Assembly (NCBI GenBank): GCA_018263395.1
Contig: JAANXF010000014.1
Span: 1 to 64,000 of the forward strand
Reading direction: 5' to 3'
Source: Methanonatronarchaeales archaeon
GTDB taxonomy: Archaea; Halobacteriota; Methanonatronarchaeia; JAANXF01
DNA length: 64,000 bases
Shown here: positions 35,100-43,441 of the stretch, piece by piece
Layout: the number at the start of each line of letters is the position of its first letter
How positions within the stretch are numbered: the first letter of the stretch is position 1
Notes under the pieces: generated by a model
Told to the model about the DNA's origin: nothing
Databases searched by the model: none
Seen by the model: only the letters and a program-made list of their open reading frames with translations
Translations under genes and position numbers: made by a program

Positions 35100-35518
35100 T
35101 TTAACCCGCGTTACGCGGGTACGGTTAGAGTGAACCACCCAATTTCCCGGCGGTCTCCAAGCCTACCATGAGGCCTCAGACTTAAATATGTTTCCCTAAA
35201 CTCCGAAACCATTAGTAAAAATATATTCTGAGCCCATATTCCGATATTAACTTAAATATATTTGCCAAATGCTTGAAACAATTTATTTAGGCGAGTCGGG
35301 AGGTCGGTTGCCGGGATTCATAAATCCCAAGCGTACCATCGAAGGACTTTCCACCGAATTACGCGGCCCCTCGAACTCTTTCAGATCCCGCTGAAGGGAA
35401 ATGGGTCACGAGCGGCCCCGTGCTTACAATTCTTCTGCGTCGGGATGTTTCTGTATTTTTAAAGACACCTACAGACCGGCCCGATCCGGCCGGTGCAGCT
35501 GTTACCAGGGCCGTGGAG
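35100..35518. other. AT-rich intergenic stretch with repeated TATA-like elements
   Basis: Between the RNA candidate and tRNA-Ser lies a stretch with two near-identical AT-rich elements, ACTTAAATATGTTT (about 35179) and ACTTAAATATATTT (about 35250), plus CATTAGTAAAAATATAT between them. They look like archaeal TATA boxes or protein-binding sites. A palindrome-like CCCGCGTTACGCGGG occurs at 35105-35119. No coding region seen. Confidence 0.4.
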
Positions 35519-35605
35519 CGCTGGGGGAGGGATTTGAACCCCCGTGTGCTCGAGGCACACCGGCTCTCAAGGCCGGCGCGTTGGTCCGGGCTTCGCTACC
35601 CCAGC
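35519..35605 (-). tRNA. tRNA-Ser(TGA)
   Basis: Read on the minus strand: acceptor GCTGGGG pairs with CCCCAGC, discriminator G, anticodon stem CCGGC/GCCGG with loop CTTGAGA giving anticodon TGA, a long class II variable arm (GTGTGCCTCGAGCACAC) and T arm GGGGG-TTCAAAT-CCCTC. The long variable arm and G73 both fit tRNA-Ser. No intron. It is 37 bases upstream of nob1 in divergent orientation. Confidence 0.95.
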
Positions 35606-35642
35606 TGGAGGTATTTTGGTTCCACGAAGTGAAAAGCCTGAC

Positions 35643-36113
35643 GTGAGACTGGTCCTGGACTCGATGGTCTTCGTCGAGGGGGTGCGCGTGGACGGCGTGA
35701 CGGTTCCGTCGGTCGTGGACGAAATTCTGGAGGAGCGCACACGCCTGTTCTTCGACACGCACAGGCCGGAGGTACGTGCACCCGACGAGTTCTTCGTCGA
35801 TAAGGCGAGAGAGGCCGCCGACTCCACCGGGGACCTGCCGGTCCTGTCCGGGGCTGACCTGGAGGTCCTGGGGCTGGCCCTGGAGCTGAGAGATGAGGGC
35901 GAGGAGCCCGTAATCGTAACTGACGACTACGCCGTACAGAACGTGGCCTCGGTCCTCGGCGTCGAATTTCGACCGGTAGAGCAGCGCGGTATAGAGGAGG
36001 TCTTAGAGTGGCAGTGGTTCTGTCCCGGGTGCGGAAGGGTCTTCGGCGAAGTAGAGGAGATGGAGACTTGTCCGGTCTGTGGCTCGGACCTCAAGCGGCG
36101 AAGGTCTAACTGA
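35643..36113 (+). CDS. nob1: Nob1-like endoribonuclease (PIN domain with zinc ribbon)
   Basis: 156 residues from GTG 35643; the frame extends upstream through the tRNA and is not real there. The PIN domain begins RLVLDSMVFVEG with the first catalytic Asp, with acidic residues in LSGADLEVLGLALEL and IVTDDYAVQNVA. A C-terminal zinc ribbon follows (WFCPGCGRVF and ETCPVCGSDLKRR). The family trims the 3' end of 16S rRNA precursor. Confidence 0.93.
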   Translation: MRLVLDSMVFVEGVRVDGVTVPSVVDEILEERTRLFFDTHRPEVRAPDEFFVDKAREAADSTGDLPVLSGADLEVLGLALELRDEGEEPVIVTDDYAVQNVASVLGVEFRPVEQRGIEEVLEWQWFCPGCGRVFGEVEEMETCPVCGSDLKRRRSN

Positions 36114-36139
36114 ATATAGTGATTGTCATAACTCTCTTT

Positions 36140-36169
36140 ATATTTTATCTCAGCATATTTTATCTCAGC
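36140..36169. repeat. Perfect 15-base tandem repeat
   Basis: Two head-to-tail copies of ATATTTTATCTCAGC (36140-36154 and 36155-36169) at the left edge of the AT-rich island, right after nob1. Confidence 0.85.
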
Positions 36170-36473
36170 GATTCTGCCCTATCCCCGAAGACGAGAGGTA
36201 AACCTGAATACTAAAGAAGTTTCGTCAACCACTATAAAGTCCCTTTTTACACACATCGGTCGTAACTCGGATGTCGGCAACGTCTCCCTCTCTCTATATC
36301 CACTGTAACTTATTCGGCTTTGTTGCAACCCTTTTTTAGTTTTAATACGGCATAATTTATGTTTTGAATCATGCGTTTTATTGTTGGTTTTCTGAACTGT
36401 TTGTACCGAGTTTTTGGTACTGTATGGGAAGAATATTTTCTTTTTAGGGCTGAGTTTGTGGTTTCGTTGGTTC

Positions 36474-36941
36474 GGAAAACTTTGGAACAGTTTTCCTACT
36501 AGAGGGTTTTGTAGAAATCTTCGTGTTTCTTTGATTGTACAGGTCGTTGTCTATTTCTTCGTTGAGTTCGATATTTATTTACTGGTTTTATTTCTTTTTC
36601 TCGGCAGAGTTTTTTTTTATGTCTGTGGAGTCGTAGTCTTTATTATATAAAACGGCATCTATCTTTTTTTTTGGTTTCTTTTTATTGGGCTGGGAGTTAT
36701 CTGTGTGTCGTGGGCGAAGGTCTCTTCGAGTTCTTCTTGGAAGCAGATTCCTTGGGAATCTGCGTGTTTTCGGGTTGTTGTTACGTAGATATCTATGGTT
36801 GTTGAGTTTTTGTCGACGGGCAGGGTTGTTTTCGGGTTTTTTTTAATTTTGGGTTTGGTTCTTTCGAAAATTGGGGATTTTTTGTATGCAGAAGACACTT
36901 TCGGTGTCTTCGGATTCCCCATCCTCAGAAACCTTTCTGAG
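36474..36941. repeat. Cluster of perfect inverted repeats
   Basis: Five perfect stems: GGAAAACT/AGTTTTCC (36474-36496, loop 7), CGAAG/CTTCG (36715-36728, loop 4), GCAGATTCC/GGAATCTGC (36743-36763, loop 3), GAAGACAC/GTGTCTTC (36891-36911, loop 5) and CTCAGAAA/TTTCTGAG (36924-36941, loop 2). Their sequences differ, so they are not copies of one repeat. Such density is not found elsewhere in the window. Confidence 0.8.
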
Positions 36942-37020
36942 TTTAAGCAGTTAAGTATGTTTTGGAAGGAACGCAACAGAGCCACTTATTTATGTTAGCT
37001 CTTCCACTTAGAGGGAGGCG

Positions 37021-37641
37021 ATGCCGGAAAAGATTAGTACGGGTATCGACCCCCTGGACGAGCTCTTGGACGGAGGTTTCCGCCGGGGATCCTCGGCGGT
37101 ATTTTACGGTCCCCCCGGGGACGGCAAGTCCTACGTAGTGTGGAGTACGGCGAGCTGTGCCGCCAGGTCCGGGCAGAGCGTTCTATACTTCGCCCTGCAC
37201 GGCCTGGAGAGTGATAAGGTCAAGTCCATGGAGAACATCGCCGGTATGGACTTCGATCTGGTGGACAAGCTGGAGTTCGGGACCAAGAGGAAGAAGCTCT
37301 CGGATTACATCGACGACGAGGATGTCGTAATAATCGATTCACTCACCGACCTCGACGACGGGTACGGAAACGACATTTTTTCCGACCAGTTTGGGGAGGT
37401 CCTCTTCGAGACCAAGGACAAAGGGATAGTTACCGTCATGTCGATGATGTACCACCCGACCCACAAGTTTCCGACCTTTTTGAGAAAGGTGGATTACCTC
37501 GTCGAGTTCTCGGAGATCGTCGAGGGGGACGAGGTGGATAGGAAGCTGTTCGTCCAGAAGACGCCTCGAAAAATGCACGAGCGGAGATACTCCTACAGAA
37601 TAGTGGACGACGAGTTTGTGATAGAGGGCGTCGCCGATTAG
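37021..37641 (+). CDS. KaiC/RadA-superfamily ATPase
   Basis: 206 residues, a single RecA-like domain. TGIDPLDELLDGGFRRGS is the KaiC-type entry motif, Walker A is FYGPPGDGKSYV and Walker B is VVIIDSLTDL. It lacks the N-terminal and L2 features of RadA recombinase and resembles short archaeal KaiC/RAD55-like proteins of unknown role (signalling or recombination accessory). It has a Shine-Dalgarno-like GGGAGG just before the ATG. Convergent with gltX. Confidence 0.85.
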   Translation: MPEKISTGIDPLDELLDGGFRRGSSAVFYGPPGDGKSYVVWSTASCAARSGQSVLYFALHGLESDKVKSMENIAGMDFDLVDKLEFGTKRKKLSDYIDDEDVVIIDSLTDLDDGYGNDIFSDQFGEVLFETKDKGIVTVMSMMYHPTHKFPTFLRKVDYLVEFSEIVEGDEVDRKLFVQKTPRKMHERRYSYRIVDDEFVIEGVAD

Positions 37642-37675
37642 GTTATCGGTCCAGGGTTTCACCGTCCGCTAGGGG

Positions 37676-39343
37676 CTAGGCGTGGGCGTAGCAGAAGACC
37701 GGAGGTGAGACCTCGTCGAGGCGGCAGAAGCCGTAGCGTTCGAACTGGACTATATCTCCGACTTTCAGGTCCGCCGCGGCCGGCTCCAGGGCTCCCGAGT
37801 CGTCTCCGTCCGGCTTGAGGACGCGGGTCTCCGGCGAGTCGGCAGGCAGCCACTGGAGGATGGGCACGCCGTCCTTCAAGATGGATAGGTCGTTCCCGAC
37901 GTAATTCGCCCTCAGGGGGTCGGTCGACGTGACCTCCAGGTTGTAGAGGTCCTTGAGCCGGAGCCGGTCTCCGACCGACAGGTCGTCGGCGTCTCCGGAG
38001 GGCACGACGAGGACCGGGTCCTCGGACACTTCTATCTCCCGGGTACCCCTCTCAGGGTGGTCGGGGTGGAGGGGCGGAGTCGCCTCGAAGCCGGGTCCCT
38101 CCACCCTCAGTGTGGCGGGTCCGGGCACGAAGAAGTAGCGGTCCGACCCGTCGTCAACCAGCTTGCGGTTCGCGGCGTACAGGTTCTTCCAGGAGAACTC
38201 GGCGTCGTTTTCGGAGAGACCGTGGCTCAGCACGGTCTCCCGAACGGCCTTTGGCCTTATTCCCCGCCTCCCGATCGCGCGCAGGGTTCCGAGCTCGATG
38301 TCGTCCCAGCCCCCGTATTGGCCGTCGTCTATTCTCGTCCTTATCTCGGAGGTGCTCAGCACGACTCCCCCGACGTGGAGGTGCCCGTGGTGGACGTACT
38401 CCGGCGGCTCCCATCCGAGGTGCTCATAGATGAACAGCTGCCTCCTGGTGTTGGCGAGGTGGTCCTTTCCGCGTATTACGTGGGTCACGCCGAGCAGGTG
38501 GTCGTCCACCGCGACGGAGAGGTTCATCAGGGGGTACACCCTGGCGTCCACGCGAGGGTGTGGGGCCTCGCTGATGCGCATCGCCGGGAAGTCACGGAGG
38601 GCCGGGTCGGGGTGCTCGACGTCCGTCCTGACCCGCACTGCGGCCTCTCCCTCCCCATAGTCATCGAACATCCTCTCGAACCTCTCACGGTTTTTATCCA
38701 CGGGTAGGGGTCGGCAGGGGCACTCCTCTGCGGCGTTCCTCAGTTCGTGGAACTCCTCCTCCGGGCAGGTGCAGACATAGGCGCCCTCGACCTCCACGAG
38801 CTTCTCTGCATACTCGTGGTACACCTCTATCCTGTCGCTCTGAAAAACTGTCTTGTCGGGCTCTACGCCGAGCCAGGCAAGGTCCCCTTCGATCAGCTCG
38901 TAGGCCTTCGGGTCCACGCGGGAGGGGTCGGTGTCCTCGAATCGCAGGAACAGTTCGCCGCCGTACCTCTCGGCGTAGTGGTCGTTCAGGACCGCGGCGC
39001 GGGCGTGGCCGAGGTGGAGTGGACCGCTAGGGTTTGGTGCGAACCTCAGCACAGCGGAGGACGTGTCTCCGGGGAGGTCGGGCAGCTCCCTCTCCTCCCT
39101 TTCCCCCTCGAAGAACGAGGGGTCCATCTCGCGGAGGCGCCTGGCCCTATCGTCGGCTGATAGGGAGTTGACCCTCTTCACGGCCCCCGCGGAGATTCGT
39201 CGCGCACCCTCCACGTCGCTCCGGAGCTCCGGGTTCTCTCCGAGGAGGTACCCCATAACGGGTCCCTCTCTGGCCTCGCCGTGCTCAACGGCGTTCTGCA
39301 GGGCGTAGAGGAAGGCCTGTCTCTCGGGCTCCATCGCCTCCAT
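37676..39343 (-). CDS. gltX: Glutamyl-tRNA synthetase, archaeal type
   Basis: 555 residues. The class I signature is FAPNPSGPLHLGHARAAV, followed by LRFEDTDPSR; the KMSKS-equivalent is VLSTSEIRTRI. The C-terminal beta-barrel anticodon domain is of the archaeal/eukaryotic GlnRS-like type. It is the last gene of the long ribosomal-isoprenoid operon, two bases after idsA. Confidence 0.95.
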   Translation of the reverse strand: MEAMEPERQAFLYALQNAVEHGEAREGPVMGYLLGENPELRSDVEGARRISAGAVKRVNSLSADDRARRLREMDPSFFEGEREERELPDLPGDTSSAVLRFAPNPSGPLHLGHARAAVLNDHYAERYGGELFLRFEDTDPSRVDPKAYELIEGDLAWLGVEPDKTVFQSDRIEVYHEYAEKLVEVEGAYVCTCPEEEFHELRNAAEECPCRPLPVDKNRERFERMFDDYGEGEAAVRVRTDVEHPDPALRDFPAMRISEAPHPRVDARVYPLMNLSVAVDDHLLGVTHVIRGKDHLANTRRQLFIYEHLGWEPPEYVHHGHLHVGGVVLSTSEIRTRIDDGQYGGWDDIELGTLRAIGRRGIRPKAVRETVLSHGLSENDAEFSWKNLYAANRKLVDDGSDRYFFVPGPATLRVEGPGFEATPPLHPDHPERGTREIEVSEDPVLVVPSGDADDLSVGDRLRLKDLYNLEVTSTDPLRANYVGNDLSILKDGVPILQWLPADSPETRVLKPDGDDSGALEPAAADLKVGDIVQFERYGFCRLDEVSPPVFCYAHA

Positions 39344-39345
39344 CC

Positions 39346-40296
39346 TCAGAAGTTTCGCCTCACCATGTACCCGGATACCTCGAGGAGCGAGCTTTTCGCC
39401 CGGGTTTCCGATAGGCTCTCGAGGGACTCCCTGGCGTCAGAGAGGAGTTCCTCCGCCCTTTCCTCGGCGTAGGCGACGTGTCCGTCCCTCCTCAGGGCGT
39501 CTGTCAGTTCCGGGACCGCATCCCTGTCCCCGGTTTTCGCCCTCTCGAACAGCTCTTCCACGTCGGCGTCTCCGTGTTCCAGTCCGTGCAGCACTATAAG
39601 TGTCAGTTTGCCCTCCGCCAGGTCGCTCCCCCGTGGCTTCCCCAGCTCCTCCTCGTCAGTGGTCAGGTCGAGTACGTCGTCCTTGATCTGGAACGCCAGG
39701 CCGGACTTTCTGCCGAATTCCTCGAGTGCCTCCACCTCGCCGTCTGTGCCTCCTCCGAGCATACCCCCTACCCCGCACGCGAGGGCGTGTAGCTCGGCCG
39801 TCTTCCTGTCTATCATGGCGAGGTACTCCTCCTCGTCTGAGGGCGTCGACATGTCCATCGCCTGTCCCTCCGTTATCCTGTTGCAGCCCACGGCCAGCCT
39901 TCCGAGGGCCCTGACTACCCTCCTCGAGTCAGAGGCGGAGTTGGCGAGGGTTTCGAATGCCTTTGAGAACAGGAGGTCCGAGGCGAGGATTGCGGTGTCC
40001 TCGTCCCAGCCTACGTGCACCGAGGACACGCCCCTCCTCAGGTGGTCGTTGTCGAATACGTCGTCCTGCACCAGTGAGAAGGTGTGAACGAGCTCCACAG
40101 ATGCCGCGGCCTTAAGCGCTCCCTTCGGGTCCCCCCCCACGGCCTCGGAGGCGAGCAGCGTCATGACGGGGCGGTGCCTCTTGCCTCCGGCCTTCACGAG
40201 GTGCGATGCCGCGTCGTAAAGCTCGGCGGGTTCGCCGTCCAGGGCCGACAGGAGCTCGGCGTCGATGTCCCCCCTTCTCTCGTGCAGGATTTTCAA
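39346..40296 (-). CDS. idsA: Polyprenyl (geranylgeranyl) diphosphate synthase
   Basis: 316 residues. The first Asp-rich motif is SLVQDDVFDND, the second FQIKDDVLDLTTD, with the GKPRGSDLAEGKLTL stretch that follows in short-chain trans-prenyltransferases. It makes GGPP/FPP for archaeal lipids in the cytoplasm. The ATG overlaps the stop of the RNase J gene. Confidence 0.94.
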   Translation of the reverse strand: MKILHERRGDIDAELLSALDGEPAELYDAASHLVKAGGKRHRPVMTLLASEAVGGDPKGALKAAASVELVHTFSLVQDDVFDNDHLRRGVSSVHVGWDEDTAILASDLLFSKAFETLANSASDSRRVVRALGRLAVGCNRITEGQAMDMSTPSDEEEYLAMIDRKTAELHALACGVGGMLGGGTDGEVEALEEFGRKSGLAFQIKDDVLDLTTDEEELGKPRGSDLAEGKLTLIVLHGLEHGDADVEELFERAKTGDRDAVPELTDALRRDGHVAYAEERAEELLSDARESLESLSETRAKSSLLEVSGYMVRRNF

Positions 40297-41630
40297 GAGA
40301 TTACCATCTCCTGTCCGTTGCGCATCAGGTGGACGTCCTCCCCCATACGGTAACCCATCGATTCGGTGAGGTCGACGAACCCGCTCATCATATCGAGGGG
40401 GGCGTGGGCAGGGAACAGGTGCTGCGGCTGGAGCATCTTTATCATGTCGTACAGGTCCTGTTTCCCGGCGTGTCCAGATACGTGTACGTCCTGAAACAGC
40501 CTCGCTCCCTTCATCCTGAGCTTTGTCTCCATGGAGTACCTGTTCGCTATAGTGAGCGGGTTGGGTATGCGGCGTGCCGAGAACACGACCTGGTCCTCCG
40601 GTTCGGCCTCGTACGGAAGCGTCTCGTTGGCTATCCGTGTCAGCGTCGCACCTGGTTCGCCCTGGTGGCCGGTGACTATCAGGAGGTAGTTTTCTTTCCC
40701 GTCCTTCATTACTTTCCGCATGATGTCCTCCCTCGCCTTAGGGTGGCCGTAGATTCCGATGTCCCCGGGCAGGTCGACGATTCCGAGCTTTTCCGCGGTG
40801 GTGATGTACTTGTCCATCGAGCGGCCGAAGAGCAGGGGTCTGCGGTCCATCGCCTCCGCGGCTTCCACGATGCTCTTTATCCTGGCTACGTGGCTGCTGA
40901 AGGTGGTGACCATTACGCCCACGTCCTCGTTCTCCGCCTCGTGGAGCGTCTGGTTCACCATCATTCGGGCCACCGATTCGCTGGGCGACATGCCCTCGGT
41001 CTCGACGTTTACGCACTCGATTACCGCGCATATTACACCCTCCCTGCCTATCTGGCGAAGCCTCTTGAAGTCCGGCGGGTCCTCCATCACCGGGTTCCTG
41101 TCGAACCGGAAGTCCAGCGCGTAAACGATCGCCCCCTCCGGCGTGTGTATTACCACAGTCGTCGTCTGCGGAATCGAGTGCTTCGTGTGTACGAATTCCA
41201 CCACCAGGTCGTCCGACACCTGGTACCTCTTGCCTGGCTCCACCGTCTGCAGCTCGTTCTCGACCTTGAACCGCTTCTCCCAGCTTATTTTGTCCTTGAT
41301 GAGTTCCATGGCGAAAGGCGTGGCCATGATGGGCGCGTCGTACCGGTGTGCCAGCTTAGGAACCGCCCCGATGTGGTCCAGGTGGCCGTGGCTGCAGACT
41401 ATCGCCTTGACCTCGCCGTCCAGGTCGCCCATAACGGTGTCGTCCGGTATGGCCCCCATCTCTATGAGGTCAAGGCTCTCCATCGTCTCTGTCCTCGTCT
41501 CGCCGTGGATCTGAACCCTGTCGAGGTTAAGACCCATGTCGAGTATTACCACTTCGTCCCCGGCACGAACCGCGGTCATGTTTTTCCCCACCTCTTCGTA
41601 TCCTCCTATCGCTTTGATTCCAATCTCCAT
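40293..41630 (-). CDS. rnj: RNase J-family ribonuclease (metallo-beta-lactamase/beta-CASP)
   Basis: 445 residues. The zinc-binding HxHxDH motif is CSHGHLDHIGAVPKL; later beta-CASP elements include the VTGHQGEPGA and HVSGHAGKQDL motifs. Archaeal RNase J is a 5'-3' exoribonuclease. Its place between isoprenoid genes is conserved in many euryarchaea although no functional link is known. Four bases separate it from the isomerase gene. Confidence 0.93.
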   Translation of the reverse strand: MEIGIKAIGGYEEVGKNMTAVRAGDEVVILDMGLNLDRVQIHGETRTETMESLDLIEMGAIPDDTVMGDLDGEVKAIVCSHGHLDHIGAVPKLAHRYDAPIMATPFAMELIKDKISWEKRFKVENELQTVEPGKRYQVSDDLVVEFVHTKHSIPQTTTVVIHTPEGAIVYALDFRFDRNPVMEDPPDFKRLRQIGREGVICAVIECVNVETEGMSPSESVARMMVNQTLHEAENEDVGVMVTTFSSHVARIKSIVEAAEAMDRRPLLFGRSMDKYITTAEKLGIVDLPGDIGIYGHPKAREDIMRKVMKDGKENYLLIVTGHQGEPGATLTRIANETLPYEAEPEDQVVFSARRIPNPLTIANRYSMETKLRMKGARLFQDVHVSGHAGKQDLYDMIKMLQPQHLFPAHAPLDMMSGFVDLTESMGYRMGEDVHLMRNGQEMVIS

Positions 41631-41633
41631 AGA

Positions 41634-42713
41634 CTACCTCCTCGAGAGCATCTCGATTTCGAACCCCCTCTGTTCGAGGGCCCGTGCAGTTTTTCCCGTG
41701 ACTGTGAGTGGCGCAGACTTCAACTCGTCGACGTCTCCGCTTCCCGTAAGGAACATGGCGGCCCTGAGCCCCGATCCCCACCGCTGGAGCGTCCTCTCGA
41801 CGTCCTCTCCTCCCCTGCTGGCGGGCCCGAGGAAGGGAAGCGCCGCACCCGCGACGTCAGAACCGAGGGCGAGGGACTTGGCCGCGTCGAGGCCGCTTCT
41901 CACGCCTCCGCTGGCCATCACCTCTGCACCGGAGCCGGAGCACTCGACGATGGACTGAACCGTCGGGATTCCCCACTCCCTGAACACCTCCCCGAGGTGG
42001 GTCCCGGTCTCCTCGTCGCGGCCTCTGACACGGTGGAGCTCCACCGCGGACCAGCTGGTTCCGCCGAGGCCCGACACGTCGATGGCCTCCACCCCTGCCT
42101 CCACTAGGCGCCCCGCCGTCTCACGCGATATACCGGCACCCGTCTCCTTTACGAGGACCGGCACGGAGAGCCCCGAGCAGAGCTCCTCCAGGCCCTCAAG
42201 TAGCCCGGCGGCGGCCGTGTCGCCCTCCGGCTGAACCGCCTCCTGCGTGAAGTTGAGGTGTACCGCCAGTCCCCCTGCGCCTATCATATCGACCGCCCTC
42301 TCGGCTTCGTCGATGCCGTAGTCCTCGGCGAGCTGGGCGCCTCCCACGTTCGCTATCCTGAGCACGTCGGGCGCCTCCTCCCGGACGACCGAGTACGTGG
42401 AGACGAGGTCCGTCTCCTCCAGGCCGGCCCTCTGGCTACCGATGCCTAGGGCCACGCCGACGGATTGAGCCGCCCTGGCGAGGTTCCTGTTTATCGCCTC
42501 GGCCCTTTCGTGTCCTCCGGTCATGGCGGCGATTACGAGGGGCATGGACAGTTCGTGGTTCAGGAAGGACCAGCTCGGGTCCACGTCCGACATGTCGAGT
42601 TCGGGGAGTGCCTCGTGCACCAGCCTCACGTCCTCGAAACCGGTGGACGCCCGGGCCTCGACCTCGTCCCGGAGGCATATCTCGATGTGCTCGAGCTTCC
42701 GCTCGTCTATCAA
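41634..42713 (-). CDS. fni: Isopentenyl-diphosphate delta-isomerase, type 2
   Basis: 359 residues. An FMN-dependent TIM barrel: VIAAMTGGHERAEAINR binds FMN/substrate, ALGIGSQRAGLEE, HLNFTQEAVQPEGD and VKETGAGISRETA carry family residues, and ASGGVRSGLDAAKSLALGSD is the phosphate-binding loop. It interconverts IPP and DMAPP. ATGA overlap with the upstream kinase gene. Confidence 0.94.
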   Translation of the reverse strand: MIDERKLEHIEICLRDEVEARASTGFEDVRLVHEALPELDMSDVDPSWSFLNHELSMPLVIAAMTGGHERAEAINRNLARAAQSVGVALGIGSQRAGLEETDLVSTYSVVREEAPDVLRIANVGGAQLAEDYGIDEAERAVDMIGAGGLAVHLNFTQEAVQPEGDTAAAGLLEGLEELCSGLSVPVLVKETGAGISRETAGRLVEAGVEAIDVSGLGGTSWSAVELHRVRGRDEETGTHLGEVFREWGIPTVQSIVECSGSGAEVMASGGVRSGLDAAKSLALGSDVAGAALPFLGPASRGGEDVERTLQRWGSGLRAAMFLTGSGDVDELKSAPLTVTGKTARALEQRGFEIEMLSRR

Positions 42714-43441
42714 GGCGAGACCTCCGTCCCTATCCTCTCGCCCTTGAGAAACCTTTCTACGTTCCCGGGGACCGAGGCGTTGAAGACGAATCCGCTTAGG
42801 CCGAGACGCATCAGTGAGCGCACCTTGTTCTCCATTCCGCCGGTTGCATCAATCCCGCTCCCCCCGTAAAACTCTATCTCATCGATCGAGGACCCGTCCA
42901 CGAAGTCTATCACCTCTCCATCGGCGTTCAGTACCCCGTCCACGTCCGTTCCAAAACCCACGGATGACGCATCGAACCTCTCTGCGAGCTGCGCGAGCAC
43001 CTCATCGCCCGAGACGACGGTAACGTCCCCCTCCGATACGACGACGTCCCCATGCAGGACGGGCATTACGCCGCTCTCCAGCATGCGGTTCACTGCACCC
43101 AGAAACATCTCCTCGATTCGGCCCCCCTTGGCGAGGCAGCAGCTGAGGGGCCTGACGGGCAGAGCAGGGACCCTCTGCTCGACCAGGGCACCCACGAGCA
43201 GCTGGGTCAGTTCGGAGACCGCCCTGTGGGTAACTGACGCCCCCAGCAACCTGTCCTCGGGGCCCCCTGACAGGTATTCGTCCACGTGCGGGTGACCGAA
43301 GGAGCCGGCGCCGTGTACCAGTACTAGGTCCTCGGGCCCCGCCGCGAGCTCTCCCGCGACTCTCGCGGTGGCCCCACGCCTGAGCGCCTCCTTCCCCTCC
43401 TTGTCCGTAAGGACGCTTCCACCGATTTTCAGGACCCTCAC
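42710..43441 (-). CDS. ipk: Isopentenyl phosphate kinase
   Basis: 243 residues from a GTG at 43441 that overlaps the mvk stop (GTGA); a longer upstream frame is antisense-like to mvk and rejected. Amino-acid-kinase fold with VLKIGGSVLTDK, LVHGAGSFGHPH with the catalytic His, and VGFGTDVDGVLN. It makes IPP from isopentenyl phosphate in the archaeal mevalonate pathway. Confidence 0.93.
   Translation of the reverse strand: MRVLKIGGSVLTDKEGKEALRRGATARVAGELAAGPEDLVLVHGAGSFGHPHVDEYLSGGPEDRLLGASVTHRAVSELTQLLVGALVEQRVPALPVRPLSCCLAKGGRIEEMFLGAVNRMLESGVMPVLHGDVVVSEGDVTVVSGDEVLAQLAERFDASSVGFGTDVDGVLNADGEVIDFVDGSSIDEIEFYGGSGIDATGGMENKVRSLMRLGLSGFVFNASVPGNVERFLKGERIGTEVSP

Larger units (their letters stand above)
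36114..37020. other. AT-rich, hairpin-rich island
   Basis: About 900 bases that are strikingly AT-rich and strongly T-biased on the plus strand, unlike everything around them. Short open frames occur on both strands (for example 36414-36650 and 36659-36985 minus) but are Phe/Leu- or Lys/Asn-rich as expected from composition alone. The island contains a perfect 15-base tandem repeat and at least five perfect inverted repeats. It ends right at the start of the KaiC-like gene, whose promoter must lie in it. It could be foreign DNA, a replication-associated AT-rich element or a cluster of small RNAs. Confidence 0.6.

Noticed and set aside
36414-36650. 78-codon plus-strand hydrophobic open frame
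   Set aside because: Phe/Val/Leu-rich because the strand is T-rich; it looks like a membrane protein only by composition.
36659-36985. 108-codon minus-strand open frame in the AT-rich island
   Set aside because: Lys/Asn/Thr-rich as expected from composition, spans several hairpins, no Shine-Dalgarno and no domain.
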